From: Candidatus Hydrogenedentota bacterium
GTDB lineage: Bacteria > Hydrogenedentota > Hydrogenedentia > Hydrogenedentales > SLHB01
Reading direction: 5' to 3'
NCBI GenBank assembly: GCA_029552745.1
Contig: JAKPDK010000058.1
Coordinates: 17,087-81,086, forward strand
Length of the DNA stretch: 64,000 nt
The translations under genes and the position numbers were made by a program. Below the pieces are notes generated by a model, which saw nothing but the letters and a program-made list of their open reading frames with translations, searched no databases and was not told where the DNA came from. Shown one piece after another: positions 17,488-25,887 of this stretch. Each line of letters starts with the position of its first letter. Position 1 is the first letter of the stretch.

Positions 17488-18414
17488 TCAAGGATTCGAG
17501 CCTTCTGGACGCGCCACCTTCCCGTCTGGCTGCAGCACAATTCCTTCGCCGCCGGACGCTTTTGGCTCGGTAGGTTTTGTTTGTTCAGCTGCCGATTCGG
17601 TCTTTTCTGCCTGTTCAACAGAGGGGGCTTGACGCGCTATCTCCGCCACTTGTGCCGCAGGCAACACAATCATTGCGGATTCCGGTTCCCCGCCGCTGGC
17701 GCTCCCGCGTAAGTTTTTCAAAACCACAATCCCTGCCACCGAACCGTCTAGCAGAAACGCAGGACCCCCTAAAAAGGGAGGAAAATCCCCATAACCACGA
17801 TCAGATGCTTCGTCAGACAAAAAATAGAGTTCCCGGGGCTTTTTCGCAATCGCTTGGATTCGCTGCAAAACGGTAGCACATGCCCGACCTGCCACTTTCC
17901 CCATTCGATATAGAACCAGAACCGGATCGAGCCTATCTGGAGTGCCCACCTTTGTGAGGTCTAACGCCGACACAGGTTCTTTCAAAGCCGCGATCGGGCG
18001 AAGAAACGCCAAGTCCAAATCTTTATCACGCAGAACAATGCGGGCGGGAATCTCGGTACCATCCCACTCTAAGATCTTGACGTCAGCTAGTTCCGTACGG
18101 TAATCAAAACCTTCCGTCTCATCGCCCATCCCTTCAAACATCTCTCGAAGCATCGCGGCAGGATCGGTTGCACTAAGAGAAACCACCACCAAACCCGAAG
18201 GATCAAGCACTGTCCCCGTGTGCTCCAAGACAGCATCTTCCTGCTCCGTGCCGTATCCGGGAATTGAGTAGGATGTCTTAATTAAAAGACGAACGGTTAC
18301 AATAGCCTTTTCGTTCAGGTCGACAATTGGACGTCCTGCTATAGCGATCTCATCCGCCGAAAGAGAAAAACACACAACTGCGACAAACATCCATAGCATG
18401 AACGATTTAGTCAT
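17488..18414 (-). CDS. Exported trypsin-like (HtrA-type) protein lacking catalytic His and Ser
   Basis: The 308-residue product has a signal peptide (to about residue 20) and a chymotrypsin-like double barrel without a PDZ domain. TGTVLDPSGLVVVSLSATD (67-84) aligns with the TGSGxVIxxxGxIxTNxHV block, but the His position is Ser. DLDLAFLRP (132-140) matches the catalytic Asp strand. PPFLGGPAFLLDG (212-224) matches GNSGGPLxxxxG, but the nucleophile is Leu215. It is therefore probably an inactive protease homologue, perhaps a binding or scaffold protein. The C-terminal ~60 residues are a disordered Glu/Ala/Pro/Lys-rich tail. It converges with the GHL10 gene 4 bp away. Confidence 0.75.
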   Translation of the reverse strand: MTKSFMLWMFVAVVCFSLSADEIAIAGRPIVDLNEKAIVTVRLLIKTSYSIPGYGTEQEDAVLEHTGTVLDPSGLVVVSLSATDPAAMLREMFEGMGDETEGFDYRTELADVKILEWDGTEIPARIVLRDKDLDLAFLRPIAALKEPVSALDLTKVGTPDRLDPVLVLYRMGKVAGRACATVLQRIQAIAKKPRELYFLSDEASDRGYGDFPPFLGGPAFLLDGSVAGIVVLKNLRGSASGGEPESAMIVLPAAQVAEIARQAPSVEQAEKTESAAEQTKPTEPKASGGEGIVLQPDGKVARPEGSNP

Positions 18415-19043
18415 AGACCTTTACCTTTCTATCCGCACCGCCCTGATATGTTCTGAAGCATATTACCCCCCACACCAGTAAAGAAACAAGTTACCTGAAA
18501 TTTTGAATTGCCCCCCCGAATGCCTAGAGCGATCTGTGGGTTCGTTTGGCGTCACCAGCGTCCAGTCTTTTTTCAAATACTGGAAACCTGGGTTATTCTG
18601 CCTCAGGCGCTGAACTCGAAACGGGGATTAGCACAAACTGCGAAACTTGCTCTGTTTTCAGTCCACAGGTGAGTCATAGGCAAAGGGGATCGCCTCCCAT
18701 AATACGGCAACCGGGTAGTATCGTGGACATGCCAGGAAGACTCCACTCTTGGCCCTTGTTGCCACTGGTTCTATTCCCTAAAACACAACTTGGAGAAAGC
18801 TTGCACGTGGGGATTCTCCCACTGGTTCTATTCCCTAAAACACAACCAAGCCAAGAGGACCCCTCTGTAAAGGCAGCCTAAAAGTACTTACTTGTAATGA
18901 CATTTGCGCCGCCCGGTCAAAATATGTAAAATCTTGCCGTTTTGTCTTCTGTGAACTTTGGATAGGTATTGGATCTGTAAAAGAACGACGCCAGTTCTAT
19001 ATAATGCGCTCTAATCAACGTTTGAAAATGGTATAGAAATCCC
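18415..19043. other. Intergenic region with direct repeats, no protein gene recognised
   Basis: This 629-bp gap lies between two divergent genes. No frame shows family similarity. The left half contains several short inverted repeats (AGGC/GCCT near 18680, for example) and a run of seven C residues near 18512. Two identical 28-mers lie at 18762-18846. A TATAAT hexamer at 19000-19005 is placed to serve the binding-protein gene at 19044, but its -35 is poor. The region could encode a structured RNA; I could not match it to a known class. Confidence 0.5.
18762..18846. repeat. Two 28-bp direct repeats 57 bp apart inside an inverted repeat
   Basis: CCACTGGTTCTATTCCC plus TAAAACACAAC occurs identically at 18762-18789 and 18819-18846, separated by 29 bp of unique sequence. 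The pair is flanked by complementary sequences, CTCTTGGC on the left (near 18746) and GCCAAGAG on the right (near 18850), so the whole unit could fold into a long hairpin. Repeat and spacer lengths would fit a two-repeat CRISPR remnant, but there are only two repeats and no cas gene in the window. A local duplication is equally possible. Confidence 0.7.
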
Positions 19044-20753
19044 GTGAAGTACTTGTTTGTCATAGCGCTGGTTTTTCTTGGGATACTCTCTTTTGTAGCG
19101 TACTCTTGGAGACCTGAAACTCAAGACCCCCGTGTCCAAGGTCTCGATTTTTTATTTCAACATATTCCGTCTAACAATTCAGAACGCAGCATTTCGTATG
19201 AGAACATGGAAGAGTTTTTCTGCCAAGTGGACACCGATAAGGACATGAGTCTGACGGCGAAAGACGCTGAAAAGTCTCTGGAAAACCAAGAGGAGATAAA
19301 CTTTCTAATCCAGAACGCAGACGACGACCTGGATGGAAATTTGACCCAAAAAGAGATGACCGCCCTCTTTTCCTACCTCGACCGAAACAAAGATGGACGG
19401 CTTACCGTCCAGGACTATCCTGAAAAACCTCAAATCGAACTCATATGGTGCAGCGACGACAACCCAGTCCGCCGAGAACAAATACGACTCTTTAACCGAT
19501 TGTATCCAGAATATCGGGTACGTCTTGACCCCCAAAACTCCACTATGGATAAAATCATCGTACAGAGCCTAGCGGGAGTCGGACCCGATGTGTTCGACTG
19601 CTACAACCCATACGCTCTTTCCACCTTTGTACGCGCGGGAGTGGCAAAAGACATCACGGAAGAACTACGCGCGGCGAACTTGTCCATCGAGGAAGCCTGG
19701 CCCTCTCTACACCCAATTCTGGTACACGAAGACCGAGTATACGGAGCTCTTAACAATGCGGCAGCCCCGGCAATCTGGTACAACAAAAGGATGTTTGACG
19801 AGGCCGGGGTACCCTACCCATCGGACGATTGGACGTGGGAAGAATGCATCGACATTTGCCGGCGTCTCACGGTACGGAACGCGCGTGGCCAGATCACCCG
19901 TTACGGAATCATCGGATTTTGGGACTGGAAACTCGGCTTGTTCCAACACGGAGCAAGTATCTTCAACCCGGAAGGCACCCGTTGCGTGCTCGATAAGCCC
20001 GAAGCCATCGCCGCCATGCAATTCATGCAAGACCTCATTTACAAATATGAAGTCATGCCGACGCCTCAGGCTGAGACCGCACTCGCAAGCATGGGGGGCT
20101 GGGGCAGTGGAGTCATCACCTTGTTTGCCGGCGAACGCGGCGCCATGGCTATCGGCGGTAGATGGTGGCTCTGTATTTTGCGCGACCCAAGTTATGCCCA
20201 TCTCAAACTCGGCGCCGTAAGTATCCCAGCGCTAAAACTTCCCGATGGCACCCGCAGCCGCCGGAACTATGCGTACGGCAAGTCCACCCTTGTCAACGCA
20301 GCGGGCAAAAACATCGAGGGGGCGCTCACATTCGTAAAGTTCTTGTTTAGCCCAGAATGGTCTGCCTTGATTAACCGCCAGGCAGATGCCTTGGGTCCTA
20401 TCGTGCGATTTAATTACACCGACGACTTTCTGCATAATCCGAAACACCCCGAAGAAGATTATAACGACGTATGGCGAACGGCACTCGAAAATGCCGAAGC
20501 AGAAATCATCAGTCCCTATGTGAACGGCCAAGTGGTAGACCGCATCTTAGTGAAACAAACCGATCTTTTGCGGATAAATCTTAAAAGTGCACGTGACGCC
20601 ATGGTTGACGCCACAAAACGGATTAACGAAGCCATCATCGAAAACTTAGCGCGCGATAGAGTTCTTCGAGATCAATATTACGCGGCATTGAAAAAAGGTG
20701 CCGAACCCGCCTGGGAACCAGGGGCAAAATTGCCATGGGAGCAAAAAAGATGA
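19044..20753 (+). CDS. Sugar ABC transporter substrate-binding protein with N-terminal EF-hands
   Basis: The 569-residue protein begins at a GTG with a hydrophobic export or anchor segment (residues 3-20). Three EF-hand loops follow, each of 12 residues: 63-74 (D-D-D-S...D), 93-104 (D-D-D-N...E) and 113-124 (D-N-D-R...D). Residues ~128-540 are a family-1 (MalE/UgpB-like) binding protein, with GPDVFDCYNPYALSTF, AIWYNKRMFDEAGVP and WTWEECIDICRRLT. It should deliver an oligosaccharide to the two permeases encoded immediately downstream. Ca2+-binding EF-hands are not part of the usual binding-protein architecture; they may stabilise the protein or sense calcium. The stop overlaps the next start (ATGA), implying translational coupling. 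Confidence 0.85.
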   Translation: MKYLFVIALVFLGILSFVAYSWRPETQDPRVQGLDFLFQHIPSNNSERSISYENMEEFFCQVDTDKDMSLTAKDAEKSLENQEEINFLIQNADDDLDGNLTQKEMTALFSYLDRNKDGRLTVQDYPEKPQIELIWCSDDNPVRREQIRLFNRLYPEYRVRLDPQNSTMDKIIVQSLAGVGPDVFDCYNPYALSTFVRAGVAKDITEELRAANLSIEEAWPSLHPILVHEDRVYGALNNAAAPAIWYNKRMFDEAGVPYPSDDWTWEECIDICRRLTVRNARGQITRYGIIGFWDWKLGLFQHGASIFNPEGTRCVLDKPEAIAAMQFMQDLIYKYEVMPTPQAETALASMGGWGSGVITLFAGERGAMAIGGRWWLCILRDPSYAHLKLGAVSIPALKLPDGTRSRRNYAYGKSTLVNAAGKNIEGALTFVKFLFSPEWSALINRQADALGPIVRFNYTDDFLHNPKHPEEDYNDVWRTALENAEAEIISPYVNGQVVDRILVKQTDLLRINLKSARDAMVDATKRINEAIIENLARDRVLRDQYYAALKKGAEPAWEPGAKLPWEQKR

Positions 20754-21700
20754 AACGCCAAACCCAAACCACCCTCGTAGCCTGGTGTTTCCTCTTACCC
20801 AACTTCCTCGGATTCTGCATTTTCACCGCGGGGCCCGTGCTTTTTTCCTTCTTTGCCGCCTTCACCAACTGGACATTGTCCGCCACGATCCCCCTTCAGT
20901 TCATCGGCTTGCAAAACTTTACCAAACTCCTCCGCGACCCCGACTTCTGGTTGTATTCGGCAAACACCGTCTACCTAATGCTAGGGATGCCCGTTGCCAT
21001 CGGGGGTTCTCTCGCGCTGGCTGTGCTGCTTAGCCAAAAAATCCGGGGCGTCGTGGTTTATCGTACCTTGTTCTATCTCCCCAGCTTCACGGCTGGAGTC
21101 GCCTTGTTTATCTTGTGGAAAAAACTTTTTAACCCCGACTTCGGTCCCATCAACCTCATCCTTCAATACGTGTTTGGCTTGACTCCCTCGCAGCTCCCCG
21201 GTTGGCTCAGCTCCACCAAGAACATATTAGGACTCGCCGTGGAAAACCTGGGATTCACCCGTAGTCAGTTCGGGATAGGTGCTCGCGACGCCATCATCAT
21301 CATGGGCATTTGGACTGCCGTCGGCGGCGGTAATATGCTCCTGTACCTCGCCGGAATATCCAACATTCCCACGGAGCTTTACGAAGCAGCAGAAATCGAC
21401 GGTGCCGGAACCTGGGCAAAGTTCCGACACGTTACATGGCCTCAACTCGCCCCCACCACCTTTTTCATCCTGGTGATGAGTTTCATCGGCGGGTTGCAGG
21501 GCGGCTTCGAACAAGCTCGCGTAATGACCATGGGCGGCCCTGCTGGTACGACAACCACCCTGTCGTATTACATCTACACAAAAGCATTTGAAGAGTTTCA
21601 GCTCGGTTATGCTTCCGCAGTGGCCTGGATGCTTTTCGTCATCATTTTCGGCATAACCTTGCTTAACTGGCGGTTTGGAAGCCGATATGTCAATTACTAA
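20750..21700 (+). CDS. Sugar ABC transporter permease, MalF/UgpA type
   Basis: The 316-residue inner-membrane protein has about six transmembrane helices and the EAA loop that contacts the ATPase, EAAEIDGAGTWAKFRHVTWPQLAP near residue 215. ATG 20750 overlaps the upstream stop and is preceded by GGGAG; an in-frame ATG at 20735 would remove that spacing. It pairs with the next gene to form the translocation pore. No ATP-binding subunit gene follows, so it probably uses a shared MsmK/UgpC-like ATPase encoded elsewhere, as is common in this family. Confidence 0.9.
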   Translation: MKRQTQTTLVAWCFLLPNFLGFCIFTAGPVLFSFFAAFTNWTLSATIPLQFIGLQNFTKLLRDPDFWLYSANTVYLMLGMPVAIGGSLALAVLLSQKIRGVVVYRTLFYLPSFTAGVALFILWKKLFNPDFGPINLILQYVFGLTPSQLPGWLSSTKNILGLAVENLGFTRSQFGIGARDAIIIMGIWTAVGGGNMLLYLAGISNIPTELYEAAEIDGAGTWAKFRHVTWPQLAPTTFFILVMSFIGGLQGGFEQARVMTMGGPAGTTTTLSYYIYTKAFEEFQLGYASAVAWMLFVIIFGITLLNWRFGSRYVNY

Positions 21701-22838
21701 TCCCAATCAAGAACAGTTCAACTTCCGAGGCTGGTGGTTCCGCAAAGGACGCTTCCTTTTATCCCATCTATTTCTAGGTTTTCTCGCCCTTACCATGTTA
21801 TTGCCGTTTCTCTGGATGCTCAACGCAAGCATCAAACCGCTGGACGCCATTGAGCAACTAAGTCCATTGCCGGAGCGCCCCCAAAAAGCCCGCTTCGTCG
21901 AACAAATGGAAATCGGGAAGAAAGATACCTTATTTCCCCTTCGCTCCTGGGAAAAAAAACTGCAATACTACACGAACCTGCTGGGACCCGAACAAGTCCA
22001 ACAACTGTGGGAAAAGTTCGTTCGAGAACATCCCAAAATCGGTTTGCCGCCGCAGGGGGATCCAAACGTCGAGCTTCAACGCGTTTCTGCAAACCTACGA
22101 AATACTTTCCTCGAGTACCTCGCAGAGACCCAGTTTTCCCTCGCTCGCTACTACAGCCATTACGCCCGCACAAATTACCACAACGTTTGGAATTCCAAGG
22201 ACATTTCCTTCAAGAGATACTACTTCAACAGCCTCTTCGTTGCCGCATGGGTCACCTTGCTCCAATGTTTCACCAGCGCCATGGCAGCCTACGCCTTTTC
22301 GCGCCTTCATTGGCCTGGCCGCGACAGTGTGTTCAAACTTTACCTTGCCACCATGATGATCCCCGGCGTCGTTACCATGATCCCCAACTTCGCCCTCATG
22401 GTTAAATTACGTTTGCTGGATTCTTACGTGGGTCTCATCGTGCCGGCCGCATTCAGCGCCTTCGGTACATTCCTATTACGCCAATTTATGCTCACCATTC
22501 CACCATCTTTGGACGAAGCCGCCATCATCGACGGCGCCAGCCAATGGCAAATCTTTTCCGACATCATCCTACCCCTATCCCGGCCGGGTCTGATTGTGTT
22601 GTCCATCTTCACATTTATGGGAAACTATGGCAGCTTCTTCTGGCCGCTCGTGCTGATCAAAAGCGAGCACCTTCGCACGTTACCCATTGGAATGCTCTAC
22701 TTCGATTCCAACTACGGCAACCAAACTAACCTCATCATGGCAGCGTCCGTCATGAATATCGTCCCCCTCATCATCCTTTTCGTCGCCGTGCAAAAACACC
22801 TCGTTCGCGGTATCCAACTCGGCGCCATCAAAGGTTGA
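21687..22838 (+). CDS. Sugar ABC transporter permease, MalG type, with long first external loop
   Basis: The 383-residue protein has the MalG signature DEAAIIDGASQWQIFSDIILPL and six predicted helices. TM1 is near residues 22-46 and TM2 starts near 181. The loop between them is about 134 residues, whereas the MalG-type permease at 34728-35618 has about 45. The extra ~90 residues are helical and charged (for example SWEKKLQYYTNLLGPEQVQQ). The extra segment should face the periplasm, where it could touch the EF-hand binding protein. The gene overlaps the upstream permease by 14 bp. ATG 21687 has GGAAG upstream. Confidence 0.88.
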   Translation: MSITNPNQEQFNFRGWWFRKGRFLLSHLFLGFLALTMLLPFLWMLNASIKPLDAIEQLSPLPERPQKARFVEQMEIGKKDTLFPLRSWEKKLQYYTNLLGPEQVQQLWEKFVREHPKIGLPPQGDPNVELQRVSANLRNTFLEYLAETQFSLARYYSHYARTNYHNVWNSKDISFKRYYFNSLFVAAWVTLLQCFTSAMAAYAFSRLHWPGRDSVFKLYLATMMIPGVVTMIPNFALMVKLRLLDSYVGLIVPAAFSAFGTFLLRQFMLTIPPSLDEAAIIDGASQWQIFSDIILPLSRPGLIVLSIFTFMGNYGSFFWPLVLIKSEHLRTLPIGMLYFDSNYGNQTNLIMAASVMNIVPLIILFVAVQKHLVRGIQLGAIKG

Positions 22839-22902
22839 CACCCCATCTGTTGCTAGACACTCACCCAAATAGGTATAACTGAAGAGAAGCAAAGGAGTTT
22901 TA

Positions 22903-22961
22903 AAATCGATTATTCCATTGCGAGACCATTAGGATCAAAAATAGTAGGCTCAAATCGATTA
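22903..22961. repeat. Short direct repeat AAATCGATTA, 49 bp apart
   Basis: The decamer occurs at 22903-22912 and 22952-22961 in the AT-rich gap between the transporter and the oxidoreductase gene. Each holds the palindrome AATCGATT. Helical-phase spacing (about 49 bp) would suit a pair of operator half-sites, but no regulator is known. Confidence 0.35.
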
Positions 22962-23068
22962 GAAAAATTGAAGCAGCCACACACCTTAAAAAATATCGCA
23001 CACAGTAGTTATTTTTTTCGAAATTCACGAAACGTAAATCTCTAAATTTTAGAAAGAAAGGGAGAGCG

Positions 23069-24094
23069 ATGAAGAAAGCGAAAGTGTTTCGTGTGGGTGT
23101 CATTGGGGCAGGGTCAATTGCGCAGCATTGTCATTTGCCAGGCTACAAGAAATGTGGGAATGTGGAGCTGGTTGCTTTTGCAGACCCCGCCCTAGAGCGT
23201 CACAAAGAGGTTTTGGAAAAGTTCCCAGAGATGAAGGGATATAAAGACTACCGGCGAATGCTGGAAGTGGAGAGTCTGGACGTCGTCAGTGTGTGCGCTC
23301 CGAACAAGGTTCATCCTCCCGCAGCGATTGCGGCGTTGGAGGCGGGTTGTCATGTCCTTTGCGAAAAGCCCATGGCAACGACAATGAAAGAAGCCGATGC
23401 TATGATCGATGCGGCGCGTCGTGCCAAAAAGAAACTCATGGTAGGTTTCACCCATCGGTTATTCACCGGCCCGCAAAAGTGCAAAGAACTTCTTAAGAAA
23501 AAAGCCATTGGAAAGCCGTTTATGATGCGCGTGCGGTTTGCCCATGGCGGCCCTTATCCTGGATGGGCGAAAGACCCCAATACGTTCTACAATCCTCGTA
23601 CGGCGGCGGGCGGCGCCATGCTGGACATGGGCATCCACGCCATTGACTTGTGTCTCTGGCTTTTTGGCAAGGTAAACGCGGTGATGGCAAAGTCCGCCAC
23701 GATCATCAAAAAGATACGCGTAGATGATAATGCTGTCTTGTTGCTGGAGTTCGCCAACGGCGCTTTGGGTTATATCGATGTCGGCTGGACAAGCAAACCG
23801 GGCTTCAATGGCTTTGAAATCTATGGTACGGAAGGCTCGCTTATCTGTGACTATGCCAAAGGGTTACAGCAGTGCGGGGGTGTCGCCTCTGCAGGAAAAG
23901 ATAGCAAACTGGAATGGACCATGCTCGATGAACATCCCACCCGCGGAGGTTGGGAAATCGAAATCCCCCACTGGATGGATGTGGTAACAGGCAAGAAACC
24001 TCTCGAAATGGACGCGCAAGCAGGAAAGAATTCATTGGCTGTGGCTCTCGCGGCGTATCAATCCAGTAAAAAAGGGAAACGCGTCGTTCTGTAA
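23069..24094 (+). CDS. Gfo/Idh/MocA family oxidoreductase
   Basis: The 341-residue cytoplasmic enzyme has an N-terminal Rossmann fold with the dinucleotide motif VGVIGAGSIAQ (residues 9-19) and the hallmark CEKPMATT (near 97), where Lys belongs to the active site. The C-terminal alpha/beta domain contains GGAMLDMGIHAIDLCLWLFG, whose His is a second conserved catalytic residue. Family members oxidise or reduce sugars and inositols with NAD(P). Position directly downstream of a sugar importer suggests use on an imported sugar. Oxidised 3-keto sugars would also fit the DUF1080 gene elsewhere in the window, which is inference. Start supported by AAAGGGAGAG. Confidence 0.9.
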   Translation: MKKAKVFRVGVIGAGSIAQHCHLPGYKKCGNVELVAFADPALERHKEVLEKFPEMKGYKDYRRMLEVESLDVVSVCAPNKVHPPAAIAALEAGCHVLCEKPMATTMKEADAMIDAARRAKKKLMVGFTHRLFTGPQKCKELLKKKAIGKPFMMRVRFAHGGPYPGWAKDPNTFYNPRTAAGGAMLDMGIHAIDLCLWLFGKVNAVMAKSATIIKKIRVDDNAVLLLEFANGALGYIDVGWTSKPGFNGFEIYGTEGSLICDYAKGLQQCGGVASAGKDSKLEWTMLDEHPTRGGWEIEIPHWMDVVTGKKPLEMDAQAGKNSLAVALAAYQSSKKGKRVVL

Positions 24095-24115
24095 GCCGAG
24101 TACTTAAAATCGGGG

Positions 24116-24153
24116 TTCGGCGGTTGATCCTTCTTCGCGGTTCAACCGCCGAA
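24116..24153 (+). terminator. Stem-loop after the oxidoreductase gene, possible terminator
   Basis: TTCGGCGGTTGA (24116-24127) and TCAACCGCCGAA (24142-24153) form a perfect 12-bp stem with a 14-nt loop, 22 bp past the stop codon. There is no downstream T-run, so it may be a weak terminator or an mRNA-end stabiliser rather than a classical Rho-independent site. Confidence 0.55.
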
Positions 24154-24226
24154 TCATGTAAACAAAACAGTAACTTCTGAAGGTCAAGTGTTTGATCTCA
24201 GGCAAATCCGCCGGAAAAGGGCACTT

Positions 24227-25018
24227 ATGAAACGGTATGCAGTTCTCGCCTTGATACTATCTCTTGCCGGATGTCAAATAACCCCATACTTAGGTGCAGC
24301 GCGAGAATTTCGGACCGTAAACACGAGCGCCTATGAATTGAGCATTAGCAAATCCGGGCGAATGTCACTATCTCTTCCCTCGGGCGCGGTCGTTTTAACC
24401 AATGCCTATCCCGCCATGAGCGCCGAACAAGATCAACGCCCCAAACCCATAAACATTCCAGGTGTATTCAGCACCCGCACCATGGGTAAGACCAAACTGG
24501 GCGAAGGGCACGGAATCTTGCTTAAAAAAGGTGATTACCGCTGGCTTTTGCAGACGTATACGACAGAACCATTTCTCACCGTCCAGGTCACTTATACCAA
24601 CACATCGAAAAAGACCGTCAAAGTCCGAATGTTGTCACCCCTTTGTGCCCAGCTGCCCCTCCTTCTTGCCACTAACTCAGCGGAAACTCCGGTGCAAGAT
24701 ACTTCGAATCCCGACGTACCCATTCCTGACAAATACGCGCTGATCCAGGACTCACAAACAGGATCTTTTTTGTTGGCAGCGTTCTTGACCCGCAACACGT
24801 CTCTTACGAAGATATCTGTTGAGCATTCACAAAACACGCGCCGCCCCGTTTCAGAAATCCTAGCCGCCGATGTCTATGACCCTCCTGCGGAAGTCCCGCC
24901 GGGCGGTTCGCTCACGTCCGATTTGTTATACCTCGCCGTTGGAGAAAACGACCCGACCGAGGCAGCTCTACGGTTCAAAGCCGCTGCGGAAAAGTTCTAC
25001 ACGGACGCGACACGCTGA
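24227..25018 (+). CDS. Lipoprotein of unknown function, beta-rich
   Basis: The 263-residue product begins MKRYAVLALILSLAGCQ, a good lipoprotein signal with Cys16 as lipidation site. The mature part is all-beta in pattern, with YELSISKSGRMSLSLPSGAVVL and LTVQVTYTNTSKKTVKVRMLSPL. This resembles the N-terminal sandwich domain of some GH36-type glycosidases or mutarotase-like folds, but no catalytic domain follows. It probably binds a glycan at the outer membrane; that is inference. ATG 24227 follows AAAAGGG; the in-frame ATG at 24227 minus 39 would bury the lipoprotein signal. Confidence 0.65.
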   Translation: MKRYAVLALILSLAGCQITPYLGAAREFRTVNTSAYELSISKSGRMSLSLPSGAVVLTNAYPAMSAEQDQRPKPINIPGVFSTRTMGKTKLGEGHGILLKKGDYRWLLQTYTTEPFLTVQVTYTNTSKKTVKVRMLSPLCAQLPLLLATNSAETPVQDTSNPDVPIPDKYALIQDSQTGSFLLAAFLTRNTSLTKISVEHSQNTRRPVSEILAADVYDPPAEVPPGGSLTSDLLYLAVGENDPTEAALRFKAAAEKFYTDATR

Positions 25019-25040
25019 TAAAACTTGTGTGGGCTGTCTT

Positions 25041-25640
25041 TTAACTGCTTTTTGCGTGCAAGGCTTCGTACGTGTTGACGCGCTGGCTCACAATCTCATA
25101 GGGCTTGCGAAGCGTCCCGCTCTCAACTTCATACACATAGCCGGAGATCGTTACGTCTTTGGGGATGAGCGGACTTTTCCGGAGCGCTTCCACCTGCGCC
25201 AATACCGACGCATCTACATCTTCAAAAAGTCGTATCCACTTCCCAAAGGCACCTTTTTCCAAATGCAATTCCGGCAGTGTGGGGTCAACCCCAGGGGCAT
25301 CCGTGTCTATGCCTTTCTTTCGGAGGGCGTCCACGAGGTCATCCGCCTTCGCGCTCATCATGCCGCATTCGGTGTGACCCAAGACGACAATTTCCGTAGT
25401 TCCAAAAAACTGCGTCGTTAGCATCGCCGAGCGGATAGCGTCGTCCGTGGCGAGCCCTCCGGCATTGCGGAAGATATGGGCGTCTCCATCCTGGATCCCC
25501 AGCGCTTCGTTCACAGGGATGCGTTCATCCATGCACGTCAACACCCACAACCGTCGATTGTTGGGTATCCCCAATTGCCGCCTTAGCGCCCACGACTCTC
25601 GTTCCTTAATCCGCGCGTCAATCTCATCTCTCAGTGCCAT
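25041..25640 (-). CDS. Beta-class carbonic anhydrase
   Basis: The 199-residue cytoplasmic enzyme interconverts CO2 and bicarbonate. The zinc ligands are visible: Cys36 and Asp38 in TCMDERI, and His89 and Cys92 in GHTECG. RNAGG (58-62) and the short length match the compact Rv1284-like subgroup, which has an Asp-Arg pair after the first Cys. A GGAG precedes the ATG. It converges with the lipoprotein gene 22 bp away and is divergent from the lactonase gene. Confidence 0.92.
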   Translation of the reverse strand: MALRDEIDARIKERESWALRRQLGIPNNRRLWVLTCMDERIPVNEALGIQDGDAHIFRNAGGLATDDAIRSAMLTTQFFGTTEIVVLGHTECGMMSAKADDLVDALRKKGIDTDAPGVDPTLPELHLEKGAFGKWIRLFEDVDASVLAQVEALRKSPLIPKDVTISGYVYEVESGTLRKPYEIVSQRVNTYEALHAKSS

Positions 25641-25887
25641 AACGTAAGCTCCTCCATAATGTAGTTGAACAAGACATCAACCGCGTTTTCATGTTAAGTA
25701 ACATTGATACGTCGCGTTTCATTCCTTATTAGAATTATCATGATATAAATATATATATACATCGCGCCTTCCCAAAGTGAGACTTCCGTGTCACGCGTCC
25801 CAGTTTGACGTGTAAACACATTCCCTGTAATGTATTTATAAGGACTATGGACGCGCTCCTATAAGTACGAGCGGAGAAACAAGACCG

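Noticed and set aside
18660..18740. Possible c-di-GMP (GEMM) riboswitch, from GGCAAA and CGGCAACCGGGTAG segments
   Set aside because: The segments do not fall in the required order or pair as in the GEMM fold.
18762..18846. CRISPR array
   Set aside because: Only two repeats, a 29-bp spacer and no cas genes. Kept as a direct repeat with a note instead.
22905..23044. Frame opening at ATC after AAAGGAG and running about 45 codons into the region before the oxidoreductase gene
   Set aside because: ATC is a very rare start, the DNA is AT-rich and the length is within chance expectation. It might be a decayed gene, but nothing supports it.
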